From: DATAUD01 sp035511075
Lineage (GTDB): Bacteria; Verrucomicrobiota; Verrucomicrobiia; Limisphaerales; Palsa-1400
Assembly: GCA_035511075.1 (NCBI GenBank)
Contig: DATKFW010000003.1
Coordinates: 67,677-131,676, forward strand
Length of the DNA stretch: 64,000 bases
Reading direction: 5' to 3'
Part shown: in pieces, positions 18,453 to 27,558 of the stretch
Layout of the letters: the number at the start of each line of letters is the position of its first letter
Position numbering within the stretch: the stretch's first letter is position 1
Translations under genes and position numbers: made by a program
Notes under the pieces: generated by a model
Database searches by the model: none
Told to the model about the DNA's origin: nothing
Seen by the model: only the letters and a program-made list of their open reading frames with translations

Positions 18453-19089
18453 ATTTTCATCCCGCGCGCGCAACGTCGCCGTCCTGCAATGTGGCGACGG
18501 AGTGTCTCCAGCGCTCCTGGGCCGCGCGGCGGAAAGGTCGGTGCGGCGGCCGCTCGGTCTCATTGCGGACGCCCTCCAGGCAGCCCGCTGTGAGCGCGAG
18601 GAGATCGAGGTCATCGCGATCGGCCTGGGGCCGGGGTCTTACACCGGCATTCGCGGCGCCATCGCGCTGGCGCAAGGCTGGCAATTGGGGCGCGGCGTTC
18701 ATTTGCTCGGCGTCAGCACCGTCGAATGCCTCGCGGCCCAGGCCGCGGAGCAAAAAATATTTGGCCCGGTCAATATCGTCATCGACGCGCAACGAAACGA
18801 GTTTTATCTGGCTCGCTATGAAATTGCCCCGGCCCAATGGCGTCCGGCGGAGCCGTTGCGCCTCGCCACCGTGGCCGAAATTCAACAGCTTCACCGCGCC
18901 GGCCAGCGAATCGTGGGTCCCGACGCCGGCCAATGGTTCGCAAATGCCCGTGAAATCTATCCCGACGCCGCGATTTTGGGACGCCTTGCGTGTGGACGGC
19001 AGGATTTTGTCGCCGGAGAAAAGCTGGAACCGATCTACCTGCGTGAAGTATCCTTCGTCAAAGCGCCCCCAGTGCGCGCCATAATCTGA
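18433..19089 (+). CDS. tsaB: tRNA threonylcarbamoyladenosine complex subunit TsaB
   Basis: 218 residues. TsaB is the non-catalytic ASKHA-fold partner of TsaD in t6A synthesis. The N-terminal MKILAVEFSSRARNVAVL strand and the GLGPGSYTGIRGAIALAQGW segment are diagnostic. The C-terminal part is shortened and divergent, as is usual for this subunit. It overlaps tsaE and is followed after two bases by a glycosyltransferase gene. The catalytic subunit tsaD is not in the window. Confidence 0.94.
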   Translation: MKILAVEFSSRARNVAVLQCGDGVSPALLGRAAERSVRRPLGLIADALQAARCEREEIEVIAIGLGPGSYTGIRGAIALAQGWQLGRGVHLLGVSTVECLAAQAAEQKIFGPVNIVIDAQRNEFYLARYEIAPAQWRPAEPLRLATVAEIQQLHRAGQRIVGPDAGQWFANAREIYPDAAILGRLACGRQDFVAGEKLEPIYLREVSFVKAPPVRAII

Positions 19090-19091
19090 CC

Positions 19092-20411
19092 ATGCCAGGC
19101 GATGCCTCATTACGAATCGTGCAGTTGACACCCGGCGCCGGCAAAATGTTTTGCGGCGCGTGCCTCCGCGACAACGCCCTCGTCGGCGCATTGCGAAACC
19201 TCGGTCACTCCGTTGTCATGGCTCCGCTTTATCTGCCGATGACGCTGGACGAAGACGACCAAAGTTCGGGCGCGCCCCTCTTTTACAGCGGCGTTAACGT
19301 CTATCTGGAGCAGCAGTCGGCGCTTTTTCGCAGTGCCCCGGGCTGGTTGCATCGCCTCCTGGCCTCCCCAGCCCTGCTCAAGCTGGCTTCCGGCGCCGCG
19401 GCAAACACACGCGCGCAGGATTTGGGCGACCTGACCATCTCGATGCTTCGCGGCGAGGAGGGAAATCAGGCGCGGGAACTCGACGACTTGATAAACTGGC
19501 TGCGTGTCGAGAAACCCGATGTTGTCTGCCTCTCCAATGTCCTGCTGGCCGGAATGGCCCGCCGGATTCGCCAGGAATTGCGCGTCCCGGTGCTCTGTTC
19601 CTTGCAGGGCGAAGATTACTTTTTGGACGCCCTGCCCCAAACTCACCGCCAAACGGCGTGGAGCACCACCGCCGAGCGGGCCGCGGACATCGATTTGTTC
19701 ATCGCGCCAAGCCGCTATTTCGCCGAACTTATGGCACAACGCCTCAACATCTCGCCGGACCGCATGAAAATCCTGGCCAACGGCATCAGCCTCGACGGTT
19801 ACGAGGCGCCTCCGCCCGCCGAAGAAACCGGCCCGCCGGTGCTCGGATTTTTTGCGCGCATGTGTCTCGACAAGGGCCTGGACCAACTGGTCGGCGCGTT
19901 CATCCGATTGAAGAAGCGGGATGGATTGGAGAAACTCAAATTGCGCGTGGGAGGAAGCTGCGGTCCGAGCGACCAGCCCCTGGTGGATTCGTTGCGCGCC
20001 ACCCTGGCCGCGCAAGGCTTGCTGGGCGACGTGGATTTCCACCCCAACCTTTCACGCGCCGACAAATTGGCGTTTCTCCGGTCGCTCTCCGTCTTCTCCG
20101 TGCCCGCGCCGTGGAAGGAGGCCTTCGGCCTTTACGTCATCGAATCCCTGGCCGCCGGCGTGCCTGTCGTGCAACCCGATCACGGCGCCTTCCCAGAGTT
20201 GATCGCAGCCACCGGCGGCGGCCTTTTATGCGCGCCGCGGGACGAAGCTGCCCTGGCCGACGCAATCGGCTCTCTCCTTCTGGACCGGAAACGCGCGCAG
20301 GCAATGGGCCGCGCCGGCCGCGCCGCGGTCTTCGAGCATTTCAACGCGGACACCATGGCCCGGCAAATGGCCCAAATCTGCATGCACGCCGCGCGGAATT
20401 TCGCCTCGTAA
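19092..20411 (+). CDS. Glycosyltransferase family 4 (GT-B fold)
   Basis: 439 residues. The N-terminal half starts with the glycine-rich TPGAGKMFCGACLRDN donor/acceptor loop. The C-terminal half has GFFARMCLDKGLDQLVGAF and the E-x7-E motif in EAFGLYVIESLAAGVPVV, with DHGAFPEL after it, all marks of GT4 retaining transferases. No membrane segment. Sugar and acceptor cannot be read from the sequence; an envelope polysaccharide or glycolipid is the usual role. It follows tsaB by two bases. Confidence 0.9.
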   Translation: MPGDASLRIVQLTPGAGKMFCGACLRDNALVGALRNLGHSVVMAPLYLPMTLDEDDQSSGAPLFYSGVNVYLEQQSALFRSAPGWLHRLLASPALLKLASGAAANTRAQDLGDLTISMLRGEEGNQARELDDLINWLRVEKPDVVCLSNVLLAGMARRIRQELRVPVLCSLQGEDYFLDALPQTHRQTAWSTTAERAADIDLFIAPSRYFAELMAQRLNISPDRMKILANGISLDGYEAPPPAEETGPPVLGFFARMCLDKGLDQLVGAFIRLKKRDGLEKLKLRVGGSCGPSDQPLVDSLRATLAAQGLLGDVDFHPNLSRADKLAFLRSLSVFSVPAPWKEAFGLYVIESLAAGVPVVQPDHGAFPELIAATGGGLLCAPRDEAALADAIGSLLLDRKRAQAMGRAGRAAVFEHFNADTMARQMAQICMHAARNFAS

Positions 20412-20440
20412 ATCGCCGCTTCGGAATTTAGATTGCGCTC

Positions 20441-20881
20441 ATGGCTTACGAATTCATAGCAATCCGGCGCGTCGAATTTGCCGACACCGACATGGCCGGG
20501 ATAATGCACTACTCCAATTTCTTCCGCTTCATGGAAACGGCCGAACATGGTTTTTTTCGTTCGCTCGGCCTTTCGATTTTCAAGGACAATGCGCACCCGG
20601 AAGTGGGCTGGCCGCGCGTGCATGCCCAATGCGATTTTCTCGCGCCGGTGAGTTTTGACGACCAGGTGGAAGTCCATCTGCTGGTCAGCGCAAAAAAATC
20701 CAAGGCCCTGTCCTACGTCTTTAATTTCCGCAAACTCAACGCCGACCCGCCCCTCCAAGTCGCCCGCGGCTCCCTGACCGTCGTGTGCGTCACACAGCAC
20801 GGCGGAAAAATGTCCGCCTGCCCGATTCCAACTCCCATTGCAGACAAAATTCAGGTCGCTCCGGCGAATCTGTTGGGGTAG
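20441..20881 (+). CDS. Acyl-CoA thioesterase, hotdog fold (4HBT/YbgC type)
   Basis: 146 residues. The segment EFADTDMAGIMHYSNFFRF matches the 4-hydroxybenzoyl-CoA thioesterase signature, with the catalytic Asp followed by the buried helix; VSFDDQVEVHLLV and the C-terminal strand VARGSLTVVCV complete one hotdog domain. It hydrolyses a CoA thioester, probably short-chain or aromatic, but the substrate is undetermined. It sits between the glycosyltransferase and the sugar importer, three bases before the importer ATPase, so cotranscription is likely. Confidence 0.9.
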   Translation: MAYEFIAIRRVEFADTDMAGIMHYSNFFRFMETAEHGFFRSLGLSIFKDNAHPEVGWPRVHAQCDFLAPVSFDDQVEVHLLVSAKKSKALSYVFNFRKLNADPPLQVARGSLTVVCVTQHGGKMSACPIPTPIADKIQVAPANLLG

Positions 20882-20884
20882 CCC

Positions 20885-22420
20885 ATGGGTCCTCCAAATG
20901 AATCAGTCCCTTTGCTGCGCCTGACGGGTATCACAAAGCGCTTCGGACAAGTCACCGTCTTGCGCGATGTCCATTTCGAGGGCCAGTCAGGCCAGGTGCA
21001 TGTGCTGGCCGGTGAAAACGGCGCCGGCAAAAGCACCCTCGTCAAAATCCTCGGCGGCATCCATACCGATTTCCAGGGCCGCATCGAAATCCTCGGCCGC
21101 CAGGTGCGCCCGCGCTCCCCGCTCCACGCCGCCTCACTGGGCATTGCCGTCATCCACCAGGAACTGTCCCTCATCGGCTCGATGTCCGTGGCCGATAATA
21201 TTTTCCTTGGCCGCGCGCCGTCCCGTGTCGGCTTTGTTCGGCAGGCCGCGCAAAACGACGCCGCGCTTCGTTGCGTGCGCCAATTGGGATTGGAAATCGA
21301 CGTTCGCCGGCCTGTCGAGAGTTTTCCCGTCGCCACCCGGCAATTGATTGAAATCGCAAAGGCCCTGAGCCGGGACGCCCGCGTGATCGTGATGGACGAA
21401 CCGACCAGCGCCTTGAACGCCCCGGAAGTCAATGCACTTTTTGCCTGGATCCAATCACTCAAGGCGCGCGGATGCTGCATCATCTACATCACCCATAAAA
21501 TGGAGGAAATCCAGCGCATTGCCGATCGGATCACCGTCTTGCGCGACGGCCAGTTCGTCGGCGATGCCGCTGCCGCCGACCTTCCGCCGGCCAAATTGAT
21601 TCAATGGATGGTCGGGCGGGATTTGGGGGAACAGTTCCCGCGTCGCGCCCGTCACAGCGGGACGGAATTGCTGCGATTGGAGAATTTTAGCGCGTTTCCT
21701 TCGGGATTTTCGTCCCGCGCCGCCGTGGATAACGTCTCGCTCTCGCTCCGCGCCGGACAGGTGCTCGGTTTTGGCGGTTTGCAAGGTTCCGGCGCCAGCG
21801 AATTGTTCCTCGGGCTTTTTGGCGCTTATGGCGCGGCCACCCGCGGCCGGATGTTCCTGGCCCACGCCGAGACCCGTTTTGTTTCGCCGCGCCAGGCCAT
21901 CGCCTCCGGCGTCGCGTTGCTGACCAACGACCGGAAGGCGACCGGTTTGGTCCTCTCATTGTCAGTCTGCGCCAACGCCACTTTGGCCGGCCTGCCCGGT
22001 CTTTCCCCAGGCGGCTGGCGGCATCCAGCCCGCGAACGCGCGGCGGCCCTGGCCTTGACGGCGCCGATGCGCCTGCCGCCGGCGTCGCTGGACATGGAAG
22101 CTGGCGCGCTTTCGGGAGGCAACCAGCAGAAGGTCGCGCTCTCAAAATGCCTCCAGATCCGTCCCAAACTCCTCATGCTTGATGAACCGACGCGCGGCAT
22201 CGATGTCGGCGCCAAACGCGAAATTTACCAACTGGTGGAACAATGGACCTCGGCAGGCATCGCCATTCTGCTCATTACCTCGGAGATGCCCGAATTATTG
22301 ACATTGAGCGATCGAATCGCCGTGCTGCATCGCGGCCGGATCACCGCCGAGTTCTCCCAAAGCCGCGCGACCCCGGAATCCATCCTGGCCGCCGCCATGG
22401 GCCAAACGGTCGCCGAATGA
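20885..22420 (+). CDS. Ribose-type sugar ABC importer, double ATPase subunit
   Basis: 511 residues with two ABC domains, the RbsA/MglA/XylG arrangement. First domain: AGENGAGKSTLVKIL Walker A, ATRQLIEIAKALSRDARVIVMDEPTSAL. Second domain: degenerate Walker A (FGGLQGSGASELFLGLFG), then LSGGNQQKVALSKCL and MLDEPTRGIDVGAKREIYQL, as is normal for this group. Energises uptake through the permease that starts in its last codons (ATGA overlap). A pentose, deoxyhexose or similar monosaccharide is probable. Confidence 0.94.
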   Translation: MGPPNESVPLLRLTGITKRFGQVTVLRDVHFEGQSGQVHVLAGENGAGKSTLVKILGGIHTDFQGRIEILGRQVRPRSPLHAASLGIAVIHQELSLIGSMSVADNIFLGRAPSRVGFVRQAAQNDAALRCVRQLGLEIDVRRPVESFPVATRQLIEIAKALSRDARVIVMDEPTSALNAPEVNALFAWIQSLKARGCCIIYITHKMEEIQRIADRITVLRDGQFVGDAAAADLPPAKLIQWMVGRDLGEQFPRRARHSGTELLRLENFSAFPSGFSSRAAVDNVSLSLRAGQVLGFGGLQGSGASELFLGLFGAYGAATRGRMFLAHAETRFVSPRQAIASGVALLTNDRKATGLVLSLSVCANATLAGLPGLSPGGWRHPARERAAALALTAPMRLPPASLDMEAGALSGGNQQKVALSKCLQIRPKLLMLDEPTRGIDVGAKREIYQLVEQWTSAGIAILLITSEMPELLTLSDRIAVLHRGRITAEFSQSRATPESILAAAMGQTVAE

Positions 22421-23409
22421 AACCCTCCGGATGGAAATCGGCGTTGGCCAGTCCCGCGGGCCGGGCATTGCTGGCGCTCCTCATGGTATTGGTGGCGGGT
22501 GCGATCTTTAATGCCCAGGGCGCCTTCTTCAAGATCGGCACGCATCGCGACACGCTGCGCCAGGCGTCCGTCTACGGCATCCTTGCCTGCGGAATGACGC
22601 TGGTGATTATCTCCGGCGGTATCGACCTCGCCGTGGGCAGCATTCTGGCGCTGGGGGCCGTTTGCGCCGCCAAAATGGCGATTCACTGGAATTGGCCGGC
22701 CTGGGAAACGGCGCCGGCGTGCTTGGCCGTTGGCATGGCCTGCGGCGCCGTTTCCGGAATTGTGACGGCCGCTTTGCGCGTACAACCGTTCATCGCCACT
22801 CTTTCCATGATGGTTTTTGCGCGCGGCCTGGCCAAATACGCTTCCGGTGGAATGAAGGTCTCCACGGTCGTGCAGAACGCCGACGGCACGTACCGCTACG
22901 TCGCGGTTCCCCCGCTGTTTGGCGCCATCGACCATCCGATTTTGCGCGGGAATCTTTCCATGGTGACCGTCATTTTTCTCCTGTGCCTTGCCGTGGCCTG
23001 GGTGGCCCTCTCAAAACATCGCTGGGGCCGCTACCTTTATGCCATAGGCGGCAACGAAGAAGCGGCCCGCCTCTCCGGGGTCCCAGTGGTCGCCGTAAAA
23101 ATTTGCGCGTACGCCGCTTGCGGCCTTTTCGCGGCCGTGGCCGGTCTCTGCCAGGCCGCCCAGGAACAGCAAGGCGATCCCGAAGCCGGCGCCGGCTATG
23201 AACTCTTTGCCATCGCCATGGTGGTCATCGGCGGCACCAACCTCATGGGCGGACGCGGTGGAATGGCGTTGACCCTGATTGGAGTTCTGACTATCGGTTA
23301 TCTCGACAAAATTCTCAGCATCAACGCGGTCCCGGAGGCGGGACGTTTGGTCTTGACCGGAATTATTATTGTCGCTGCCGTGCTGACACAGCGGCGCGCC
23401 CGGACGTAA
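22417..23409 (+). CDS. Ribose-type sugar ABC importer permease
   Basis: 330 residues from the ATG that overlaps the ATPase stop (ATGA). Eight to ten hydrophobic helices; conserved ISGGIDLAVGSILAL, QPFIATLSMMVFARGLA and GGNEEAARLSGVPV segments are typical of RbsC-family permeases. Forms the membrane channel with the ATPase before it and the binding lipoprotein after it. Confidence 0.94.
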   Translation: MKPSGWKSALASPAGRALLALLMVLVAGAIFNAQGAFFKIGTHRDTLRQASVYGILACGMTLVIISGGIDLAVGSILALGAVCAAKMAIHWNWPAWETAPACLAVGMACGAVSGIVTAALRVQPFIATLSMMVFARGLAKYASGGMKVSTVVQNADGTYRYVAVPPLFGAIDHPILRGNLSMVTVIFLLCLAVAWVALSKHRWGRYLYAIGGNEEAARLSGVPVVAVKICAYAACGLFAAVAGLCQAAQEQQGDPEAGAGYELFAIAMVVIGGTNLMGGRGGMALTLIGVLTIGYLDKILSINAVPEAGRLVLTGIIIVAAVLTQRRART

Positions 23410-23420
23410 TTTTGAAATCA

Positions 23421-24377
23421 ATGCCTATGCTCAAACAAATCATGCTGGTTCTCCTGGCGGCCGCTTCGCCCGTTCTCGTCAGCGGGTGCGGTCCCTCCAA
23501 GGAGCAATCAAAGGACTCGCCGCCCCCCCGCCAATACGTCATCGGCATGTCGCAATGCAACCTCGGCGAACCCTGGCGCGTGCAAATGGACCAGGACCTT
23601 AAAGACGCCGCCGCCAAGCATCCCGAAGTAAAAATCATTTTCAAGGACGCCCAGAACGACACCCTCAACCAGCGCGCCGCCGTCGAGGAATTCATCAGCG
23701 CCAAAGTCGATCTTCTTATCATCAGCCCCAAGGAAGCCCAGCCGTTGACCGAGCCGGTCGCCCGTGCCGTCGACGCCGGCATCCCGGTCATCGTGCTGGA
23801 TCGCGCCTTGTTGGGCGACAAATACACCTGCTTCATCGGCGCCGACAACGTGAAAATCGGCAAGGCCGCCGGCCAATGGATCGTCAAAAAATTGGGCGGC
23901 AAGGGGAAGGTCGTGGAATTGGAAGGCCTGATGACTTCAATTCCGGGCCAGGACCGCCACAACGGTTTCCGCGAAGGCATCGCCGGCTCCGGCATCGATG
24001 TGATTTTTGAGGCCGATATGAAATGGCTCGAGCCCAATGCCCGCGCCGAAATGGAATCCGCCCTTTCGCGCTTCGACCACATTGATCTGGTCTACGCGCA
24101 CAATGATCCCGGCGCGCACGGCGCGTACCTGGCAGCCAGGGCGGCTGGCCGGACCAACATCGTTTTCGTCGGCGTTGACGCCCTCCCGCAGGAAGGCGTC
24201 GCCTACGTGGGGCAAGGAATACTGGACGCCACATTCCGTTATCCCACCGGCGGCGCGGAGGCCATTGACACCGCGTTGAAAATTTTGAAGGGCGAAAGCG
24301 TCCCCAAAAAGATCGTCCTGGGAACTCGTTTATTTGACAAGGTCAATGTAGCCGCCGGCGGCGAGCCCCTGCCTTGA
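23421..24377 (+). CDS. Sugar-binding lipoprotein of ribose-type ABC importer
   Basis: 318 residues from the ATG at 23421 (ATG at 23427 and TTG at 23412 also possible). Lipoprotein signal ending in LVSGC, then a Ser/Pro linker and a periplasmic-binding-protein type 1 fold: YVIGMSQCNLGEPWRV, a DLLIISPKEAQPL ligand loop, PVIVLDRALLG, VVELEGLMTS and YAHNDPGAHGAY. Closest in pattern to ribose/galactofuranose binding proteins, but the ligand is not determined. Third gene of the ATPase-permease-receptor set. Confidence 0.92.
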   Translation: MPMLKQIMLVLLAAASPVLVSGCGPSKEQSKDSPPPRQYVIGMSQCNLGEPWRVQMDQDLKDAAAKHPEVKIIFKDAQNDTLNQRAAVEEFISAKVDLLIISPKEAQPLTEPVARAVDAGIPVIVLDRALLGDKYTCFIGADNVKIGKAAGQWIVKKLGGKGKVVELEGLMTSIPGQDRHNGFREGIAGSGIDVIFEADMKWLEPNARAEMESALSRFDHIDLVYAHNDPGAHGAYLAARAAGRTNIVFVGVDALPQEGVAYVGQGILDATFRYPTGGAEAIDTALKILKGESVPKKIVLGTRLFDKVNVAAGGEPLP

Positions 24378-24395
24378 AATAGACCTACTTAGTTT

Positions 24396-25013
24396 CTAAA
24401 CAACCGCCTGTTTGGACCCGTAACACAACCGCATCCACATCAGCCACAGCGACGTGCAGAGCGCCAGCCCGGCGAATGCATTCCAACAGGCAAGCACGAC
24501 CGAAAGACCATACACGAAGGGCCCGGCCATATACGCCGCGCGAACGCGCGCCAGCGTCGCATCGGTCACCTCCGGTTTGACGAGACGCCGGTTCCAGATG
24601 ATCGAGGCCAGCAACGCGCTCCACGTCAGGCTCGTGACAAAGAACGTCCCGCAATAGAATGCGGCGGCTCCGCTCGCCGATTGAGTGCCCAGATGCCGGG
24701 CCAGCACCGCCGTCGGGAACGGCACGAACGTCACGGTCAGCAGCACACCGCCGTTGGCGTAAAGCAGCGCGTAATCCACTTTGCGCACCAGGTGGATCAA
24801 TTCGTGGTGGTTGATCCACATAATCAGGACCACGGCAAAGCTGATCGAGAAGGCAATCAGCGACGGCCACAATTCCAGTAGTTCCCCCGAAAGAACCCTG
24901 TTGGTCGTGTTCGGCGTCGGGTCGGGAATGTGAAATTCAAGTACGAGTAGTGTCAGCGCGATGCCGAACACACCGTCGCTGAATGCCTCAAGTCGTTCCG
25001 TTCCTCTGGCCAT
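24396..25013 (-). CDS. TMEM175-family potassium channel-like membrane protein
   Basis: 205 residues from the ATG at 25013, which places the family motif RLEAFSDGVFGIALTLL (the R-x3-FSD element of TMEM175/DUF1211) at the N-terminus. Six hydrophobic helices follow. Bacterial members characterised so far are K+-selective channels. The gene is convergent with the sugar importer and divergent from the sigma-factor fusion. Confidence 0.88.
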   Translation of the reverse strand: MARGTERLEAFSDGVFGIALTLLVLEFHIPDPTPNTTNRVLSGELLELWPSLIAFSISFAVVLIMWINHHELIHLVRKVDYALLYANGGVLLTVTFVPFPTAVLARHLGTQSASGAAAFYCGTFFVTSLTWSALLASIIWNRRLVKPEVTDATLARVRAAYMAGPFVYGLSVVLACWNAFAGLALCTSLWLMWMRLCYGSKQAVV

Positions 25014-25199
25014 GATTTGCCTATAGCTGAACCGCCACCGACGAAATCGCAAGCGGATTTTGCCGGCGTCCTTCGAAGTCTTACAAGTTGCGAATCGTGC
25101 CGTGATAGACGCAAACGGGTCATTAAGGCTGACGCGCTCGCCTTTGCATAATTCTATTTCGTCTGTCCGATTTGGCGTTCGGCGGTTACTATTCTATGA

Positions 25200-26966
25200 G
25201 TGAACACTTCGACCGACCAACAGCTTTTACACGATTATACCGCGCGCCGGTCGGAGTCGGCGTTTGCCGAACTGGTGCGCCGGCACGTTGATTTCGTTTA
25301 TTCCGCCGCATTGCGGATGGTTCGCGACGCGCACATGGCCGAGGACGTGACGCAGGACGTATTTGTTGCGTTGGCGCGGAGCGCGAGGCAACTCGCCGGG
25401 CGGCCAGTGTTGTCCGGCTGGCTGCACCGCACGGCGCAAAACCTCGCCGCCAATACCGTCCGCTCGGACGTTCGCCGTCGCGTCCGCGAACTTGAGGCTG
25501 CTACCATGAATGAATTGCTATCCTCCACTCCAGACGTTTCGTGGCAACATATCGCCCCACAACTCGACGCCGCCTTGGGCGAGTTGAGCGAGTCGGACCG
25601 CGACGCGCTGCTGCTGCGCTACTTCGAGCGCAAATCAGCCCAGCAGATGGCGCAAATTCTCGGCCTTTCCGAGGAAGCCGCGCAAAAACGCGTCAATCGC
25701 GCCGTCGAACGCCTGCGCGACCATTTCTCCAAGCGCAACATCGCCATCGACGCCAGCGGACTGGCCGCCGTCGTTTCCGCCAATGCCGTGCAAGCCGCCC
25801 CGGTTGGATTGGCCGCCACGATGTCCGCTGCCGCCGCCCTCGCCGGAACGGCGGCTCACGCTTCAACCTTGGTTGCCGCCTCCAAAGCCATTGCCCTGAC
25901 CCTCCTGCAAAAAGCCGCCATCACCGCGACGCTCGCGTTGGTTGCCGGAGCCGGAATTTACGAAGCGCGCCAAGCCGCCCAATTCCGCGCGCAGTATCAG
26001 GCGCTTCAGCGACAGCAAACCTCGCTGGCCGAACAAATCCAGCAGTTGCAAAGCCAGCGGGACGAGGCGACGAACCGGCTGGCCTCATTGTTCGCGGAAA
26101 ACGAGCGGATGAAATCCGGGCAGACCACAACGGAGCTTCTCAAATTGCGCGGTGAGGCCGGGCGGATGCGGGATCAATTGCAAGGATTGCCGGCGACCCG
26201 GGTCGCCCTGCTCAAGCGCATGCTCGACAAAATGCCTGAAAAGAGAATCCCGGAGCTGGCGCTTCTCACCGAAAAGGATTGGGAGGCCGCCGCCTGGAAT
26301 GCCGATTTGGACTCCGACGATAGCGTTCGTGTCGCGTTGCGGGATGTGCGCAATAAGGCCGTCGATGTTTTTTACAATCTTACACGGCCCGCGCTTAAAG
26401 AATATCTTGCCGCAAACAACGGCGTGTTGCCTTCCGATCTCCTGGCGCTAAAGCCTTACTTCGATGCTCCGGTCACGGACGAAATGCTCCAACGCTACGC
26501 CTTCACCCAAACCGGAGTCTTAAGCCCTGATTTATCCCAATCCGTGGTGACAGAAGCGGCGCCGAACGTCGACGAGGATTACGACTCCCACTCAGAAATG
26601 TCCATGAATGGCGGGGTCGGCAATATCTTTAATCGAGTCAGTGACGCCATCGCCAAAGCCGCGTTTACATTTACAATTGACAACAACGGCAAACCGCCGA
26701 CCGATCCTTCCCAAATCGCTTCCTACCTCAGCAGGTCGATCGATGCCGCCACGGTCCAAAAGTATCTCGGACCCATTTCGACCGACATCGCCGCCAATTT
26801 CCCGCCGGCGGAAACAACCGCGCTTTTACCCGCGTTCAAAGCTTATGCCGCGGCCAAAGGTGGAGACTATCCCGAAGACCCTTCGCAATTATTGCCCTAT
26901 CTGACAACGCCCGAACAACAAGCCGCGCTTCACAGCTTGTATAAGAACACTTACCCCTCGAGGTGA
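25200..26966 (+). CDS. ECF sigma factor fused to membrane segment, coiled coil and C-terminal domain
   Basis: 588 residues from a GTG. Residues about 10-90 form sigma region 2 (FAELVRRHVDFVYSAALR, AEDVTQDVFVALAR) and about 120-178 region 4 (LSESDRDALLLRYFE, MAQILGLSEEAAQKRVNRAVERLR). An Ala-rich linker leads to a transmembrane helix (230-254), then a Gln-rich coiled coil (255-305) and a 270-residue domain of unknown function that would lie outside the membrane. So the transcription factor may be membrane-tethered and carry its own sensor. No separate anti-sigma gene flanks it; a second sigma unit converges on it at 27 kb. Confidence 0.87.
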   Translation: MNTSTDQQLLHDYTARRSESAFAELVRRHVDFVYSAALRMVRDAHMAEDVTQDVFVALARSARQLAGRPVLSGWLHRTAQNLAANTVRSDVRRRVRELEAATMNELLSSTPDVSWQHIAPQLDAALGELSESDRDALLLRYFERKSAQQMAQILGLSEEAAQKRVNRAVERLRDHFSKRNIAIDASGLAAVVSANAVQAAPVGLAATMSAAAALAGTAAHASTLVAASKAIALTLLQKAAITATLALVAGAGIYEARQAAQFRAQYQALQRQQTSLAEQIQQLQSQRDEATNRLASLFAENERMKSGQTTTELLKLRGEAGRMRDQLQGLPATRVALLKRMLDKMPEKRIPELALLTEKDWEAAAWNADLDSDDSVRVALRDVRNKAVDVFYNLTRPALKEYLAANNGVLPSDLLALKPYFDAPVTDEMLQRYAFTQTGVLSPDLSQSVVTEAAPNVDEDYDSHSEMSMNGGVGNIFNRVSDAIAKAAFTFTIDNNGKPPTDPSQIASYLSRSIDAATVQKYLGPISTDIAANFPPAETTALLPAFKAYAAAKGGDYPEDPSQLLPYLTTPEQQAALHSLYKNTYPSR

Positions 26967-27051
26967 GAACGTCATTGATCGCCTGGCAGGCACCGCATTT
27001 GTGGTCTTTCGAACCTTTCAAGCAACGTCGGGTTCCATATCTTGGATAAAC

Positions 27052-27558
27052 TCAATTCACCGGAAAACCTTTCGCGTCATCTGGATTGACGAAAACCAAT
27101 TTTTCCACATTCGGACCAACTTGTATCAGCGCGCAGGGTCGCGGAGAAAGGAGTGCCAGGAGTTCGTCGTCGTTGATCGCGCGAAAACCATCGGGTCTCG
27201 TTCGCACGATTCCAGCAAACACCGTCGCCCCGATAAATTGTCCGGACAACAGCGGCCTCGTCGTTACCGTCGCCGCCACAGGCAGCGGCTGGCTGCGCAC
27301 CAGCGTGTAGCTTTTTTCGACCTTTACAGTCGCCGCCTTGGACAAAACATCAGGACGGCGCGAAGTGCTGTGCCGGCTCAAAACAACGACCAATCCCAAT
27401 AAAACGAGCAATGCCGCCGCGCGCCCCACTCGCCGGGTTCTGTAGCAGCGACGAACCACGCGCAAACTTTCGCCCAGCATCGCTTCGCGAAAGCTCGCGG
27501 GCGCGGCTTCGCCGAACACGTCCTTCAGCAATGCGTCTTCGTCACTCTCGCGTTTCAC
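27052..27558 (-). CDS. Single-pass membrane protein, probable anti-sigma factor
   Basis: 168 residues, unrecognised by motif. An N-terminal cytoplasmic stretch of about 45 residues (acidic start, then RRCYRTRRVGR) is followed by one strong helix (AAALLVLLGLVVVLS) and a 100-residue exterior domain. The gene overlaps the ECF sigma gene by 17 bp and is translated after it. That order, with one membrane helix between a short cytoplasmic part and an outer sensor part, is typical of anti-sigma factors. No zinc-binding HxxxCxxC anti-sigma motif is present, so the call rests on context. Confidence 0.6.
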   Translation of the reverse strand: MKRESDEDALLKDVFGEAAPASFREAMLGESLRVVRRCYRTRRVGRAAALLVLLGLVVVLSRHSTSRRPDVLSKAATVKVEKSYTLVRSQPLPVAATVTTRPLLSGQFIGATVFAGIVRTRPDGFRAINDDELLALLSPRPCALIQVGPNVEKLVFVNPDDAKGFPVN

